Below are positions 17,840 through 26,304 of a stretch of 64,000 nt of DNA, in pieces (position 1 is the first letter of the stretch; each line of letters starts with the position of its first letter). The notes below the pieces were generated by a model that searched no databases, was not told where the DNA came from, and saw nothing but the letters and a program-made list of their open reading frames with translations. Origin of the DNA: Mycobacterium sp. ENV421. Lineage in GTDB: Bacteria; Actinomycetota; Actinomycetes; Mycobacteriales; Mycobacteriaceae. Location: assembly GCF_002887815.1 (NCBI RefSeq), contig NZ_PDHO01000004.1:248001-312000 (forward strand). The letters are read 5' to 3'. Position numbers and translations under genes: made by a program.

Positions 17840-17859
17840 TTTCTGTCATGTGACAGAAA
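17840..17859. promoter_or_regulatory. Putative TetR operator 2 (9-bp inverted repeat)
   Basis: TTTCTGTCA and TGACAGAAA flank a 2-bp centre, giving a 20-bp near-perfect palindrome 48 bp upstream of the TetR ATG. Its core (17843-17856) is CTGTC-ATGT-GACAG, matching the second copy at 17748-17761 in spacing and arms. Likely binding site for the adjacent TetR protein, controlling both its own gene and the ureide operon. Confidence 0.68.
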
Positions 17860-17906
17860 ATCCCTGGGTCTGTCTTTTCGCAGGTGATGTAGGTCAACAT
17901 CGGACC

Positions 17907-18572
17907 ATGGACACAACGCGGGCGGGCCGTCCGCGCTTGACCGAACGGCGCAGACCCGGCACGACCGCCCGGGACGAGATCCTCGACGCCGCGGCGGAGC
18001 TGTTCACCAGCCGCGGCTACGCCAGCACCTCGACCCGGGCCATCGCCGAGGCGGTCGGCATCCGGCAGGCCTCGCTGTACCACTACTTCAAGACCAAGGA
18101 CGAGCTGCTGTCGGCGCTGCTGCACCAGACTGTGACACCGACCCTGACGTTCTTGTCCGGACTGGAGCAGGGCGGCGACCCCCGCTCGGCCGCGAGCACC
18201 CTGCACGCCCTGGCCGCCTTCGACGGTGCCCAGCTGCTGACAGCGCAGTGGAACCTGGGTGCCCTCTACCTGCTGCCCGAGCTCCGGGAGGCGCGGCTGG
18301 CCACGTTCTGGACCGAACGTGAGCGCCTGCGACAGGCCTACCTGGACCTCAGCCGCGCGGTTCTGGTCGCGACCGGCATCTCCGACGACGCGGCGGACCT
18401 TCCGTTCCGGTTGGTCGAGTCCTTGGTGAACATGTGGACACCGCCCCCGCATCCGGACCCCGGCACGCTGGCCGGCCACGTTGCCGACGCGTGCCTTCGC
18501 GTCCTCGGTGTCACCGAGGACCAGCTTGCCGCGCTCAGCGCGTCCGAACCCGTCCGGGCAGGACATTTGTAG
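17907..18572 (+). CDS. TetR/AcrR family regulator (probable ureide operon regulator)
   Basis: A 221-aa TetR-type repressor. The HTH is canonical: TARDEILDAAAELFTSRGYASTSTRAIAEAVGIRQASLYHYFKTKDELLSALL. The ligand-binding C-terminal domain has no recognisable sub-family. ATG at 17907 (MDTTRAGRPRL) is chosen; an earlier ATG-like start at 17850 would lie within the palindrome and add a non-conserved leader. Divergent from the eleven-gene ureide operon with two matching CTGTC-N4-GACAG sites between them, it is the obvious candidate regulator. The effector might be allantoin or a metabolite of it, which is inference. Confidence 0.85.
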   Translation: MDTTRAGRPRLTERRRPGTTARDEILDAAAELFTSRGYASTSTRAIAEAVGIRQASLYHYFKTKDELLSALLHQTVTPTLTFLSGLEQGGDPRSAASTLHALAAFDGAQLLTAQWNLGALYLLPELREARLATFWTERERLRQAYLDLSRAVLVATGISDDAADLPFRLVESLVNMWTPPPHPDPGTLAGHVADACLRVLGVTEDQLAALSASEPVRAGHL

Positions 18573-18581
18573 TATCAGGCC

Positions 18582-20033
18582 ATGCCGCTGGCCGAAGGCG
18601 AGACATTCGCGGGCTATACGATCCTGCGATTGCTGGGTGCGGGCGGGATGGGTGAGGTCTACCTGGCCCAGCATCCCCGGCTCCCCCGCCGCGACGCCCT
18701 GAAGGTGTTACCGGCCTCGGTGAGTGGCGACGCCGAATACCGGGCGCGATTCGAACGGGAAGCGGATATCGCTGCCACGCTCTGGCACCCCCATATCGTC
18801 GGCGTCCATGACCGCGGCGAGACCGACGGCCAGCTGTGGATCGCCATGGATTTCGTCGACGGCAACGACGCCGGCGATTTGTTGAGGAACTTCCCCACCG
18901 GCCTGCCCCAGGCTGAGGTGCTCAAGATCGTCACCGCGGTCGCCGAGGCGCTGGACTACGCGCACCAACGCCACCTGCTGCACCGCGACGTCAAGCCCGC
19001 CAACATCCTGGTTTCCAAACAGGAATCCGGTGAGGAACGAATTCTGTTGGCGGACTTCGGAATTGCTCGGTGGGACGACGATGCCAGCGGGTTGACCCAG
19101 ACCAACATGACGGTCGGCACGGTGTCCTATGCCGCGCCCGAACAACTGATGGGCCGCGACCTCGACGGACGGGCCGACCAGTATGCGCTGGCGGCCACTG
19201 CCTACCACCTACTCACCGGCACCCCGCCGTTTCCGCATTCCAATCCCGCGGTGGTGATCAGCCAGCATCTGTCGGCGTTGCCGCCGAGCCTGGCCGAGCA
19301 CCGGCCGGAGCTGGCGAACCTGGACGCTGCGCTGCGCAAGGCGCTGTCCAAGGACCCTGCCGAGCGGTTCGACCGCTGCGTGGACTTCGTGCGGGCGCTG
19401 GCCCACCACATCACCACCCCGGTGTCCGGTGACGGCCTGATCGATGCCGATGGCACCCGGCTGACTCCGATCACCGATGCGGCGCCCATCGGGGAGCCGG
19501 CCCCGCAGTCTCACAGTCGGTGGCTGAAAATTCTGCTTCCCGTCCTCGCGGTGCTGCTGGTCGCCGGTGTCGCGATCGCCTTCATCGCCGGGCGCGACCG
19601 CGGGGAGGACGTTGCCGCCAAGGACCTCCGGACCGCCACGACGACGGCAACCACCCCGGCCGTCCCGCCACCACCACCGCCGGCCGCGACGACGACACCA
19701 CAGACGGCGACGACGACACCACAGACGACCGACACCGTCACCGTCGAGCCGACCCCCACCGCGGTGATCGGCTCGGATTGCACCGAGCCGGGCGCCACCG
19801 GAACCACCGCCGACGGTGCGACCGCCTATTGCACGAAGTTGCAGTACACCAACCGCTACCTGTGGTCGGTGCATTCCGACGAGATCCCGAATCCGGTCCT
19901 CACGTCGGCGCCGACTTCCCCGGTGGCGGCCCCGCCGACCGAGACCGAGTCCCCGGTTCGTGTCTGCATGCAGGAAACCGGGCATACCAGACTGCGATGT
20001 GCCGAGGAGATTTTGCGCGGCAACGGCGGCTAG
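18582..20033 (+). CDS. pknF: Ser/Thr protein kinase, PknF-like
   Basis: Membrane-bound eukaryotic-type kinase, 483 aa. The kinase domain occupies residues 1-270: glycine-rich loop [11 protein letters not shown] (19-29), Lys41 in ALKVL, catalytic Asp136 in [11 protein letters not shown]158-F-G, and an activation loop with T172, T174, T177 and T180 (TQTNMTVGT). A juxtamembrane linker leads to one transmembrane helix at about 314-336. An extracellular Thr/Pro-rich region and a two-Cys-pair tail ([31 protein letters not shown]) follow. The start [14 protein letters not shown] and the C-terminal [12 protein letters not shown] closely resemble PknF of M. tuberculosis, but the Rv1747-type ABC exporter that usually neighbours pknF is absent, so orthology is likely rather than certain. 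Confidence 0.87.
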   Translation: MPLAEGETFAGYTILRLLGAGGMGEVYLAQHPRLPRRDALKVLPASVSGDAEYRARFEREADIAATLWHPHIVGVHDRGETDGQLWIAMDFVDGNDAGDLLRNFPTGLPQAEVLKIVTAVAEALDYAHQRHLLHRDVKPANILVSKQESGEERILLADFGIARWDDDASGLTQTNMTVGTVSYAAPEQLMGRDLDGRADQYALAATAYHLLTGTPPFPHSNPAVVISQHLSALPPSLAEHRPELANLDAALRKALSKDPAERFDRCVDFVRALAHHITTPVSGDGLIDADGTRLTPITDAAPIGEPAPQSHSRWLKILLPVLAVLLVAGVAIAFIAGRDRGEDVAAKDLRTATTTATTPAVPPPPPPAATTTPQTATTTPQTTDTVTVEPTPTAVIGSDCTEPGATGTTADGATAYCTKLQYTNRYLWSVHSDEIPNPVLTSAPTSPVAAPPTETESPVRVCMQETGHTRLRCAEEILRGNGG

Positions 20034-20043
20034 GACCGAACCG

Positions 20044-21528
20044 ATGAGCGCTGACGACACCCCCCTGTGGCTGTTCGCCGATCAGCTCGGGCCGCAGTTC
20101 CACGGCGGCGAGCACGCGCACCGTCCGGTGTTCCTGGTCGAGGCGACCTCCGCGCTGCGCCGGCGCCGCTTTCACCGGCAGAAGCTGCACCTGGTGCTGT
20201 CCGGCGTGCGGCACGCCGCGGCCGACCTGGGTGAGCGCGCAACCGTGGTCCGCGCGGAAACCTACACCGAGGCGCTGCGCGATTACGGCACACCGGTGCT
20301 GGTGCACGAACCGACATCGTTCGCCGCCGATCGCTTCGTGCGGCGCCTTCAGCGCGACGGCATGATCGCCGAGGTGTTGCCCACCCCGGGATTTGCGTTG
20401 TCGCGAGCCGACTTTCGACAGTGGGCCGGGGATCGGCGCCGGTTCCGGATGGAGGACTTCTACCGCGAGCAGCGCCGGCGGTTCAGCGTGCTGATGGACG
20501 GTTCCGAGCCGGTCGGCGGGCGGTGGAACTTCGACGCCGAGAACCGCGAGTCCCCACCCAAGAACGGTGCATCGATCGGTGTCGACGCGCCTTACCGCCC
20601 GCCCGAAGACGACATCGACGACCGGGTGCGCCGCGACCTCGATGCGATGGATCTGCCCACCGTCGGCGTCGACGGGCCACGGCTGTTCGCGGTCACCCCG
20701 GCCGAGGCACGCCGGGCGCTGACGAGATTCATCGAACGTCGGCTGCCGCTGTTCGGCCGCTACGAGGACGCCATGATGGGCGGTGACTGGGCGATGTCAC
20801 ATTCGCTGCTGTCGGTGCCGCTGAACCTCGGCGTGCTGCACCCGCTGGACGCCGTGCACGCCGCCGAACAGGCCTACCGGGACGGCAACGCCCCACTGGC
20901 CGCCGCCGAGGGGTTCATCCGCCAGATTCTGGGGTGGCGGGAGTACATGTGGCACCTGTACTGGCACTTCGGCCCGGACTATCTGGACAACAACGCCCTG
21001 TCCGCCGAGACTCCGCTGCCGGCCTGGTGGACCGAACTCGATGCCGACTCGGTCACCGCCGAATGTCTGCGGCAGGCGCTCGGCGGGGTGCGGGATCGCG
21101 GGTGGGCGCACCACATCCAGCGGCTGATGGTGTTGGGCAGCCACGCGCTGCAGCGCGGTTACCAGCCGCGGGCCCTGACCGAATGGTTCGCCACCGCGTT
21201 CGTCGACGGTTTCGCCTGGGTGATGCCGACGAATGTGGTCGGGATGAGCCAGCACGCCGACGGGGGTCTGCTCGCCACCAAGCCGTACACCTCCGGTGGT
21301 GCCTACCTGAACAAGATGAGCGACCACTGCCGCTCGTGCAGCTTCGACCCGAAGGTCCGCATCGGACCGAATGCATGCCCCTTCACCTCGGGTTATTGGG
21401 CGTTCGTGCATCGTCACCAGGACCTGCTGGCCGGTAACAACCGCACCGCGCGCGCGGTGTCCTCGATGGCGCGGCTGGCCGACCTGGACGCCGTCGTCGA
21501 GCAGGAACGGCACCGGGAGACGTTCTAG
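20044..21528 (+). CDS. Iron-sulfur bacterial cryptochrome/photolyase (FeS-BCP)
   Basis: Photolyase-related flavoprotein, 494 aa, of the group that repairs (6-4) photoproducts and carries FAD, a lumazine-type antenna and a [4Fe-4S] cluster. The cluster cysteines are C341 (TAECLRQ), C429 and C432 (HCRSC) and C445 (NACPF); the spacing of 88, 3 and 13 residues is the same as in the A. tumefaciens PhrB protein as I recall it. The FAD-binding core has AEGFIRQILGWREYMWHLYW and a long VGMSQHADGG segment. The ATG at 20044 is 10 bp after the pknF stop; the earlier in-frame sequence overlaps pknF and is not used. A DNA-repair role is inferred from the family. Confidence 0.92.
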   Translation: MSADDTPLWLFADQLGPQFHGGEHAHRPVFLVEATSALRRRRFHRQKLHLVLSGVRHAAADLGERATVVRAETYTEALRDYGTPVLVHEPTSFAADRFVRRLQRDGMIAEVLPTPGFALSRADFRQWAGDRRRFRMEDFYREQRRRFSVLMDGSEPVGGRWNFDAENRESPPKNGASIGVDAPYRPPEDDIDDRVRRDLDAMDLPTVGVDGPRLFAVTPAEARRALTRFIERRLPLFGRYEDAMMGGDWAMSHSLLSVPLNLGVLHPLDAVHAAEQAYRDGNAPLAAAEGFIRQILGWREYMWHLYWHFGPDYLDNNALSAETPLPAWWTELDADSVTAECLRQALGGVRDRGWAHHIQRLMVLGSHALQRGYQPRALTEWFATAFVDGFAWVMPTNVVGMSQHADGGLLATKPYTSGGAYLNKMSDHCRSCSFDPKVRIGPNACPFTSGYWAFVHRHQDLLAGNNRTARAVSSMARLADLDAVVEQERHRETF

Positions 21529-21658
21529 TCGCATACCGGTGAAACGAATCCATGCCCTTGTGGCGATAGAGGTCGCAAGAGGCTGGTGTGATCTGCTCGC
21601 AGAGCGACCTCCAAGCTCCCTGGGCTATGTTCGACCGCAGACACAGACGGAGGTTGGA

Positions 21659-22072
21659 GTGAAAAGGCTCATCCTGGTGGCCGCCGGCGCGCTTGCCGCA
21701 AGTTCGGCAGCAGCCGCCCTCAGCATGGGGTCCAGCAGCGCCGACCCGAATGCCGGCGGAACGATGAACATCCTCGGCGAACCGTATTACAAGGCGGTCG
21801 CGATCCTGCACGCCCAAGGCATCTCGACGGTCTTCGGCGGCTCGGTGGGCAGCGACGTTCCGCAGGCCAAGTGCATCGTTCAGAGCCAGAAATACCTGGC
21901 CAGCGGCAAGATGTCGCTGATGCTGAACTGCACCAAGGCCGCCCAGCCCGACGCGCCGGCGCCCAGCGCACCGGGTTCGGCCCCTGCTCAGCAGATCCCG
22001 TCCGACGGTGGTTCCCGCCCGACTCCGGGCGCTCCGGGAACCGTGATCGTCACGCCGACTCAGGTCGGCTGA
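21659..22072 (+). CDS. Secreted protein of unknown function
   Basis: A 137-aa exported protein. The GTG start at 21659 is preceded by a strong GGAGG. The signal peptide MKRLILVAAGALAASSAAAAL is followed by a MGSSSADPNAGG stretch and a small compact domain (MNILGEPYYKAVAILHAQGISTVFGGSVGSDVPQAKCIVQ), which has two cysteines separated by about 25 residues. The C-terminal third is a low-complexity Pro/Ala/Gln linker ending in TVIVTPTQVG. The GEPYYKAVAIL pattern recalls PASTA-like small mycobacterial exported proteins, but I make no functional call. Confidence 0.75.
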   Translation: MKRLILVAAGALAASSAAAALSMGSSSADPNAGGTMNILGEPYYKAVAILHAQGISTVFGGSVGSDVPQAKCIVQSQKYLASGKMSLMLNCTKAAQPDAPAPSAPGSAPAQQIPSDGGSRPTPGAPGTVIVTPTQVG

Positions 22073-22126
22073 CCCGGCTCCGATACGGGCTAGACTCCTC
22101 GGCAGCCACTGCCGGGAGGTTTGCCC

Positions 22127-23026
22127 ATGCTGCGCCCACGTCGCTTCGACCGCGAGATCGATCCGGGCCCGGTGCAGATCCAGGCCCGTAAGGTCGCTTT
22201 CGACGTGTCCGACGCGCCGTTGCACTGGATTCCGGGGCACCCGGTCGCCTCACATGTGGTCGGCCTGCTCCACGTCGTCCTCCCGGTCGCGGAGCGCTGG
22301 TTCGTCGCCACCTACAACGAAGCGCTGCCGCTGGTGAAGGATCCGCGGCTGGCCGAGGACATGCGCGGGTTCATCGGCCAGGAGGCCACCCACGCCGACA
22401 CCCACGACCAGGTCCTGCAGGAGCTGATGGTGGCGCGCGGCGTGGACGCCGAGCCGATCCTGCGCCAGCTCGACTACGTGTTCGGTCAGGTGCTCTCGCC
22501 CAGCACCTCGAGTGACCCACGGAAGCGGCTGAACAATCTGTGTGACCGCCTGTGGCTGATCGCGGCGATCGAGCACTACACCGCCGTCCTGGGCGACTTC
22601 GCGCTCAACTGCGCCTGGGACGACTTCGGCGCCGACCCCACCCTGGTCGACGTCTTCCGCTGGCACGGCAGCGAAGAGGTGGAGCACCGCAACGTCGCGC
22701 ACGACGTCGCGGTCTACTTCCATGACAGCTATCTCGACCGGATCCGCTCGATGGCCATGGCCGTGGTGCTCATCGCCGGCTTCTTCAACCGCGGCAGCTG
22801 GTACATGTGTCGCACCGACCCGACGCTGGACATGAGCTGGTGGCGAATGCAGCGGCTGCGGGCCCGCGACTCCAAGCTGGGTCTGCTGCCCAAGTACCGC
22901 ACCCTGTTCGGCACGACGACGCTGACTTACTTCCGGCCGAACTATTCACCCGAGGACGTCGGGTCCACCGCGCAGGCGGTCGCCTATCTGGCCAGCTCGC
23001 CGGCCGCCCGCGCCGCGCACCTGTGA
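22127..23026 (+). CDS. Metal-dependent hydrolase family protein (PF10118-type)
   Basis: A 299-aa predicted helical metalloprotein of the 'metal-dependent hydrolase' (DUF-derived) family. The metal ligands are probably in FIGQEATHADTHDQVLQEL and WHGSEEVEHRNVAHDVAVYFHDSY, an EEVEHRNVAHD-type His/Glu cluster. The N-terminus MLRPRRFDREIDPG is typical. It overlaps the following reductase gene through a GTGA junction at 23023-23026. This pairing of metal enzyme plus PDR/VanB reductase recurs in actinobacteria and suggests the reductase feeds electrons to it, which is inference. GGGAGG precedes the ATG. Confidence 0.85.
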   Translation: MLRPRRFDREIDPGPVQIQARKVAFDVSDAPLHWIPGHPVASHVVGLLHVVLPVAERWFVATYNEALPLVKDPRLAEDMRGFIGQEATHADTHDQVLQELMVARGVDAEPILRQLDYVFGQVLSPSTSSDPRKRLNNLCDRLWLIAAIEHYTAVLGDFALNCAWDDFGADPTLVDVFRWHGSEEVEHRNVAHDVAVYFHDSYLDRIRSMAMAVVLIAGFFNRGSWYMCRTDPTLDMSWWRMQRLRARDSKLGLLPKYRTLFGTTTLTYFRPNYSPEDVGSTAQAVAYLASSPAARAAHL

Positions 23027-24123
23027 GAGACCGGCTGGGGTCCGCGCCGCCGAGCGCGTCGGGCCGTACTCGCCACGATCCGCTGCTGCGCCTCACCGAC
23101 GCATCGATCAGGGCCCTGTGGGCGATCAGCGGCGCGGTGCGGCGCCCGGCGATGCCGCAGGCACGCGAGCGCACGTTCACGCTGCAGGTCGTCGACCGTC
23201 GGGTGGTCGCGCGGGATCAGAACGTGGTGGCACTGACGCTGGCGATGCCGGATCGACGACCCCTGCCGGCGTGGCATCCCGGCGCGCATGTGGACATCCG
23301 GCTGCCCAGTGGGCGCATTCGGCAGTACTCACTGTGCGGCGACCCCGCCGCGCCCACCAGCTACCGGATCGCGGTGCGGCGCATCCCCGATGGTGGTGGT
23401 GGATCGATCGAGGTGCACGACGATCTTGAGGTCGGGGCGACGGTGACCACCGGTGGCCCGCGAAATGCGTTCCCGCTCACCGTTCCCGGCTACGGCTCCC
23501 CCGCCCGGCAACTGCGGTTTATCGCCGGCGGTATCGGTATCACCCCGATCCTGCCGATGCTGGGGCTGGCGCAGCGGCTGGGTATCGACTGGTCGATGAT
23601 CTACACCGGGCGTAGCCTCGAGTCCATCCCGTTCCTCGACGAGTTGGGCGAATTCGGTGAGCGGGTGCAGATCCGTACCGACGATGAACACGGAATTCCG
23701 ACCGCCGCAGAACTTTTGGGCGCCTGCCCGGACGGTGCAGGCGTCTACACCTGCGGGCCGGCGCCCATGCTCACCGCCATTCGGGAAGCCCTGGCCGGCC
23801 GCGACAACGTCGAATTGCACTTCGAGCGGTTTGCCGCGCCGCCGGTGGTCGACGGCACGACGTTCACCGCGACGGTGGCCTCGACAGGTGTCACGGTGGC
23901 GGTGCAACCAGAGCAGACCCTGCTGTCGGCGCTGCAGCGCGAGCACGTCGCGGCACCGTACTCCTGCCAGCAGGGCTTCTGCGGCACCTGCCGCACCCGC
24001 GTCATCAACGGCGTTGTCCAGCACCGGGATACGCTTCTCACCGAACCCGAGCGGGCCGAGGGAATGATGCTGACGTGCGTGTCACGCGCGCCCGACGGCG
24101 GCCACCTGACGCTGGATCTGTAG
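23023..24123 (+). CDS. PDR/VanB family oxidoreductase (FMN/FAD reductase with plant-type 2Fe-2S ferredoxin domain)
   Basis: A 366-aa electron-transfer reductase. Domains in order are an N-terminal extension, a flavin-binding barrel (WHPGAHVDIRLPSGRIRQYSLCG), an NAD(P)H domain (RFIAGGIGITPILPML and GVYTCGPAPMLTAIRE), and a C-terminal plant-type 2Fe-2S domain with YSCQQGFCGTC and a distal LTC. This is the phthalate-dioxygenase reductase/VanB layout. GTG start at 23023 overlaps the upstream stop. The gene lies far from the Rieske oxygenases in this window; its likeliest partner is the upstream metal-dependent protein, but it could also serve them. Confidence 0.9.
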   Translation: MRDRLGSAPPSASGRTRHDPLLRLTDASIRALWAISGAVRRPAMPQARERTFTLQVVDRRVVARDQNVVALTLAMPDRRPLPAWHPGAHVDIRLPSGRIRQYSLCGDPAAPTSYRIAVRRIPDGGGGSIEVHDDLEVGATVTTGGPRNAFPLTVPGYGSPARQLRFIAGGIGITPILPMLGLAQRLGIDWSMIYTGRSLESIPFLDELGEFGERVQIRTDDEHGIPTAAELLGACPDGAGVYTCGPAPMLTAIREALAGRDNVELHFERFAAPPVVDGTTFTATVASTGVTVAVQPEQTLLSALQREHVAAPYSCQQGFCGTCRTRVINGVVQHRDTLLTEPERAEGMMLTCVSRAPDGGHLTLDL

Positions 24124-25434
24124 TCAGTCGGCCTTGAGCATCGGAATGCCCTCGCTGGTCGAGAACTGGGCATCTTCCTGGCTGGCAAGCCCCATCGACA
24201 CCAGCGTCCTCGGGAAGATCAGGTCGGTGAGGTAGGCCAGCGCGACCGCCCACCGGTTGACGCCACGCGGGATCGCATACAGGTGATAGGCACGGGTGAC
24301 GGCTTTGGCGGGCAGGCCGGAGACCTGGATGTTGAGCGGGTTGGCCACAGCCTTGCGCGGGCCGAGATCGACGACCAGACCCATGTTGCGGTGCCGGTAG
24401 TCCTTGGAGGTACCGAACCCCAGGCTGGCGGCGACGTTGCGCGCCAACGCCTTTCCCTGCCGTACCGCATGCTGGGCGGTGGGCGGGGTGATGGCGCCGG
24501 GCTGGGTCAGGTCGGGGACGGCGGCGGCGTCGCCGGCGGCGAAGACGTCGGGGTGGCCGGGCACCCGCAGGTCCGCGCCGACCTTCAGCCGGCCCTTCTC
24601 GGTCGGCAGGCCGAGCGTCTCGATCAGCGGTGCGGCGGTCACCCCCGTCACCCAGGCCACCGTCCGGGTGTCGATCCGCGAATCATCGCTGAGCACAACG
24701 TGATCGGCGTGCACTTCCTTCAAGGTGAGGCCCAGCCGAACGTCGATGCCGCGGTCGCGCAGAACCTCCCGTGCGGCTTTCCCGAGCTTCTCACCCACTT
24801 CGGGCATCACCTGTTCGGCGAGGTCGAGCAGCAGGAAGCGCACCGATTGCGGGTCGAATCCCATCTGGCGTGCCGCGGCGTCGGCCAGCGCCCGCAGCTG
24901 GACCACCAGTTCGGTGCCCGAATACGACGCGCCCACCACCACGACCGTGCGTCGTGCTGCGGCCACCGCGGGGTCGGAGTCGATACCGGCCAGTTCCAGC
25001 TGCTCGAGGAAGTGGTCGCGCAGGTACAGCGCCTCGGCGATCGATTTGAGACCGCGGGCGTAGGTGGCCAGGCCGGGAATGTCGAAGAGCCGGGTCACCG
25101 AGCCGGGGGTGAGCACCAGCCGATCCCAGGACAGTTCGTGGCTTCGACCCTCGGGGTCGGTGTAGCCGAGCGTGTGCGCCGTCAGGTCCGCGGTGTCGAC
25201 GCGACCGCGGATCACCTGAACCCCGGGCAGCGTGCCGGCCAGCGGGATGGACACGAAGCGCGCGTCGACAAGGCCGCCGGCCACGTCGGGCAGCAACGGC
25301 GTATAGAGCATGTAGTCGATCGGCGAAATGAGGGTGATCTGCACATCTGCGCTGTGCCGATGTAAGCGACGCTGCAGCCGCCGCGCGCACTCGAACCCGG
25401 TGAAGCCGCTTCCCACCACCACGACGGACGTCAT
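24124..25434 (-). CDS. Type II NADH dehydrogenase-like FAD oxidoreductase
   Basis: A 436-aa membrane-associated flavoenzyme of the NDH-2/pyridine nucleotide-disulfide class. Two dinucleotide motifs are visible: VVVVGSGFTGFECARRL at the N-terminus (FAD) and VVVVGASYSGTELVVQL in the middle (NADH). VFAAGDAAAVPD near residue 310 is the usual FAD-proximal block. The C-terminal YLTDLIFPRTLVS stretch may contact the membrane. It resembles Ndh-type quinone reductases but lacks neighbours that would prove a respiratory role. Its stop is directly adjacent to the stop of the convergent reductase gene, with no room for a terminator. Confidence 0.88.
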   Translation of the reverse strand: MTSVVVVGSGFTGFECARRLQRRLHRHSADVQITLISPIDYMLYTPLLPDVAGGLVDARFVSIPLAGTLPGVQVIRGRVDTADLTAHTLGYTDPEGRSHELSWDRLVLTPGSVTRLFDIPGLATYARGLKSIAEALYLRDHFLEQLELAGIDSDPAVAAARRTVVVVGASYSGTELVVQLRALADAAARQMGFDPQSVRFLLLDLAEQVMPEVGEKLGKAAREVLRDRGIDVRLGLTLKEVHADHVVLSDDSRIDTRTVAWVTGVTAAPLIETLGLPTEKGRLKVGADLRVPGHPDVFAAGDAAAVPDLTQPGAITPPTAQHAVRQGKALARNVAASLGFGTSKDYRHRNMGLVVDLGPRKAVANPLNIQVSGLPAKAVTRAYHLYAIPRGVNRWAVALAYLTDLIFPRTLVSMGLASQEDAQFSTSEGIPMLKAD

Positions 25435-25524
25435 CGGGCCAGTTATACCCTCACCCGGCGAATACAAACTCACGCTTGGGACTGTTGCGCCGCGCCGTGC
25501 CGACCGAGCAGGATGGGTAGCCCT

Positions 25525-26304
25525 ATGGCACGTTCGCTGGGTCTGCTGTCTTCGGTCTGGTCGTCGGCGGCGACCTTCCCGGTGAGCACCGGGGCGGCGA
25601 TGGCGTACCGCACCCTGTTCATGACCATCAAGCGGTTGGTGGTCGGGCGCACGATGACGGTGCGCCTCGACGGCGGGGACGTCACGCTGACCGTCACCGA
25701 ATTCAACTCCCGCCTCGATGTCCGTGGTCTTGCCGTCGGCCAGTTGAATGACGTCCGGATCACCGCGACCGACATCCGTTGGGGCAACCATCATTTCGAG
25801 GGCGCCACGATGGTTCTGCACAATGTGCACTTGAAGCCGGGTGTTCCGCCGGTACTGGTGGCCGCGCCGGTGGAGGTGACCATGGTCCTCTCCACCCAGG
25901 CGCTCAACGCGGTGTTCTCCGAGTCGCTGCCCCGACTGTCGGGTCATGTCGACGACGACGGCATCGCGCGGTTGCGCTGGACTCGCCACCCCCGGCTGGG
26001 CAGTGTGGAGGTCGATGTGGAGTTGGACGGCTCCACGTTGTGGTTGCACCCGCGGGCGCTGCGCACCACTCGGCGCCGGTGGGCGTTACCGACGCGGTTG
26101 CCGTCCTACCCGGTGCGGCTCCCGGAACTGGCCAGTGGCCTGACCCTGACCAGTCTGTCGTTGGGGCCCAGCTCCTTACAGCTGACCGGTAGCCTCCCGC
26201 AGTGGCGGGCCGAGGTGCCCAGGGCGCGCGTCGAGGACGTTCTCACCCAGCTCAGTGCTGTCGGGCGGCCACTCAATTTCACCGGCCGGTCCCGCCGCAG
26301 CTAG
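25525..26304 (+). CDS. LmeA-like phospholipid-binding protein (DUF2993)
   Basis: About 259 aa, a probable lipid-binding tubular protein of the mycobacterial LmeA/DUF2993 family, which contributes to mannosylated glycolipid maturation. The N-terminal LSSVWSSAATFPVSTGAAMAYRTLFMTIKRL is amphipathic rather than a signal sequence. The middle has alternating beta-prone strands (VTLTVTEFNSRLDVRGLAVGQLNDVRITAT and VEVTMVLSTQALNAVFSESLPRLSG). Either ATG (25513 or 25525) may be used; 25525 is chosen because AGGATGGG is correctly spaced. The 3' end overlaps the convergent PAP2 gene for 129 bp. Confidence 0.75.
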   Translation: MARSLGLLSSVWSSAATFPVSTGAAMAYRTLFMTIKRLVVGRTMTVRLDGGDVTLTVTEFNSRLDVRGLAVGQLNDVRITATDIRWGNHHFEGATMVLHNVHLKPGVPPVLVAAPVEVTMVLSTQALNAVFSESLPRLSGHVDDDGIARLRWTRHPRLGSVEVDVELDGSTLWLHPRALRTTRRRWALPTRLPSYPVRLPELASGLTLTSLSLGPSSLQLTGSLPQWRAEVPRARVEDVLTQLSAVGRPLNFTGRSRRS

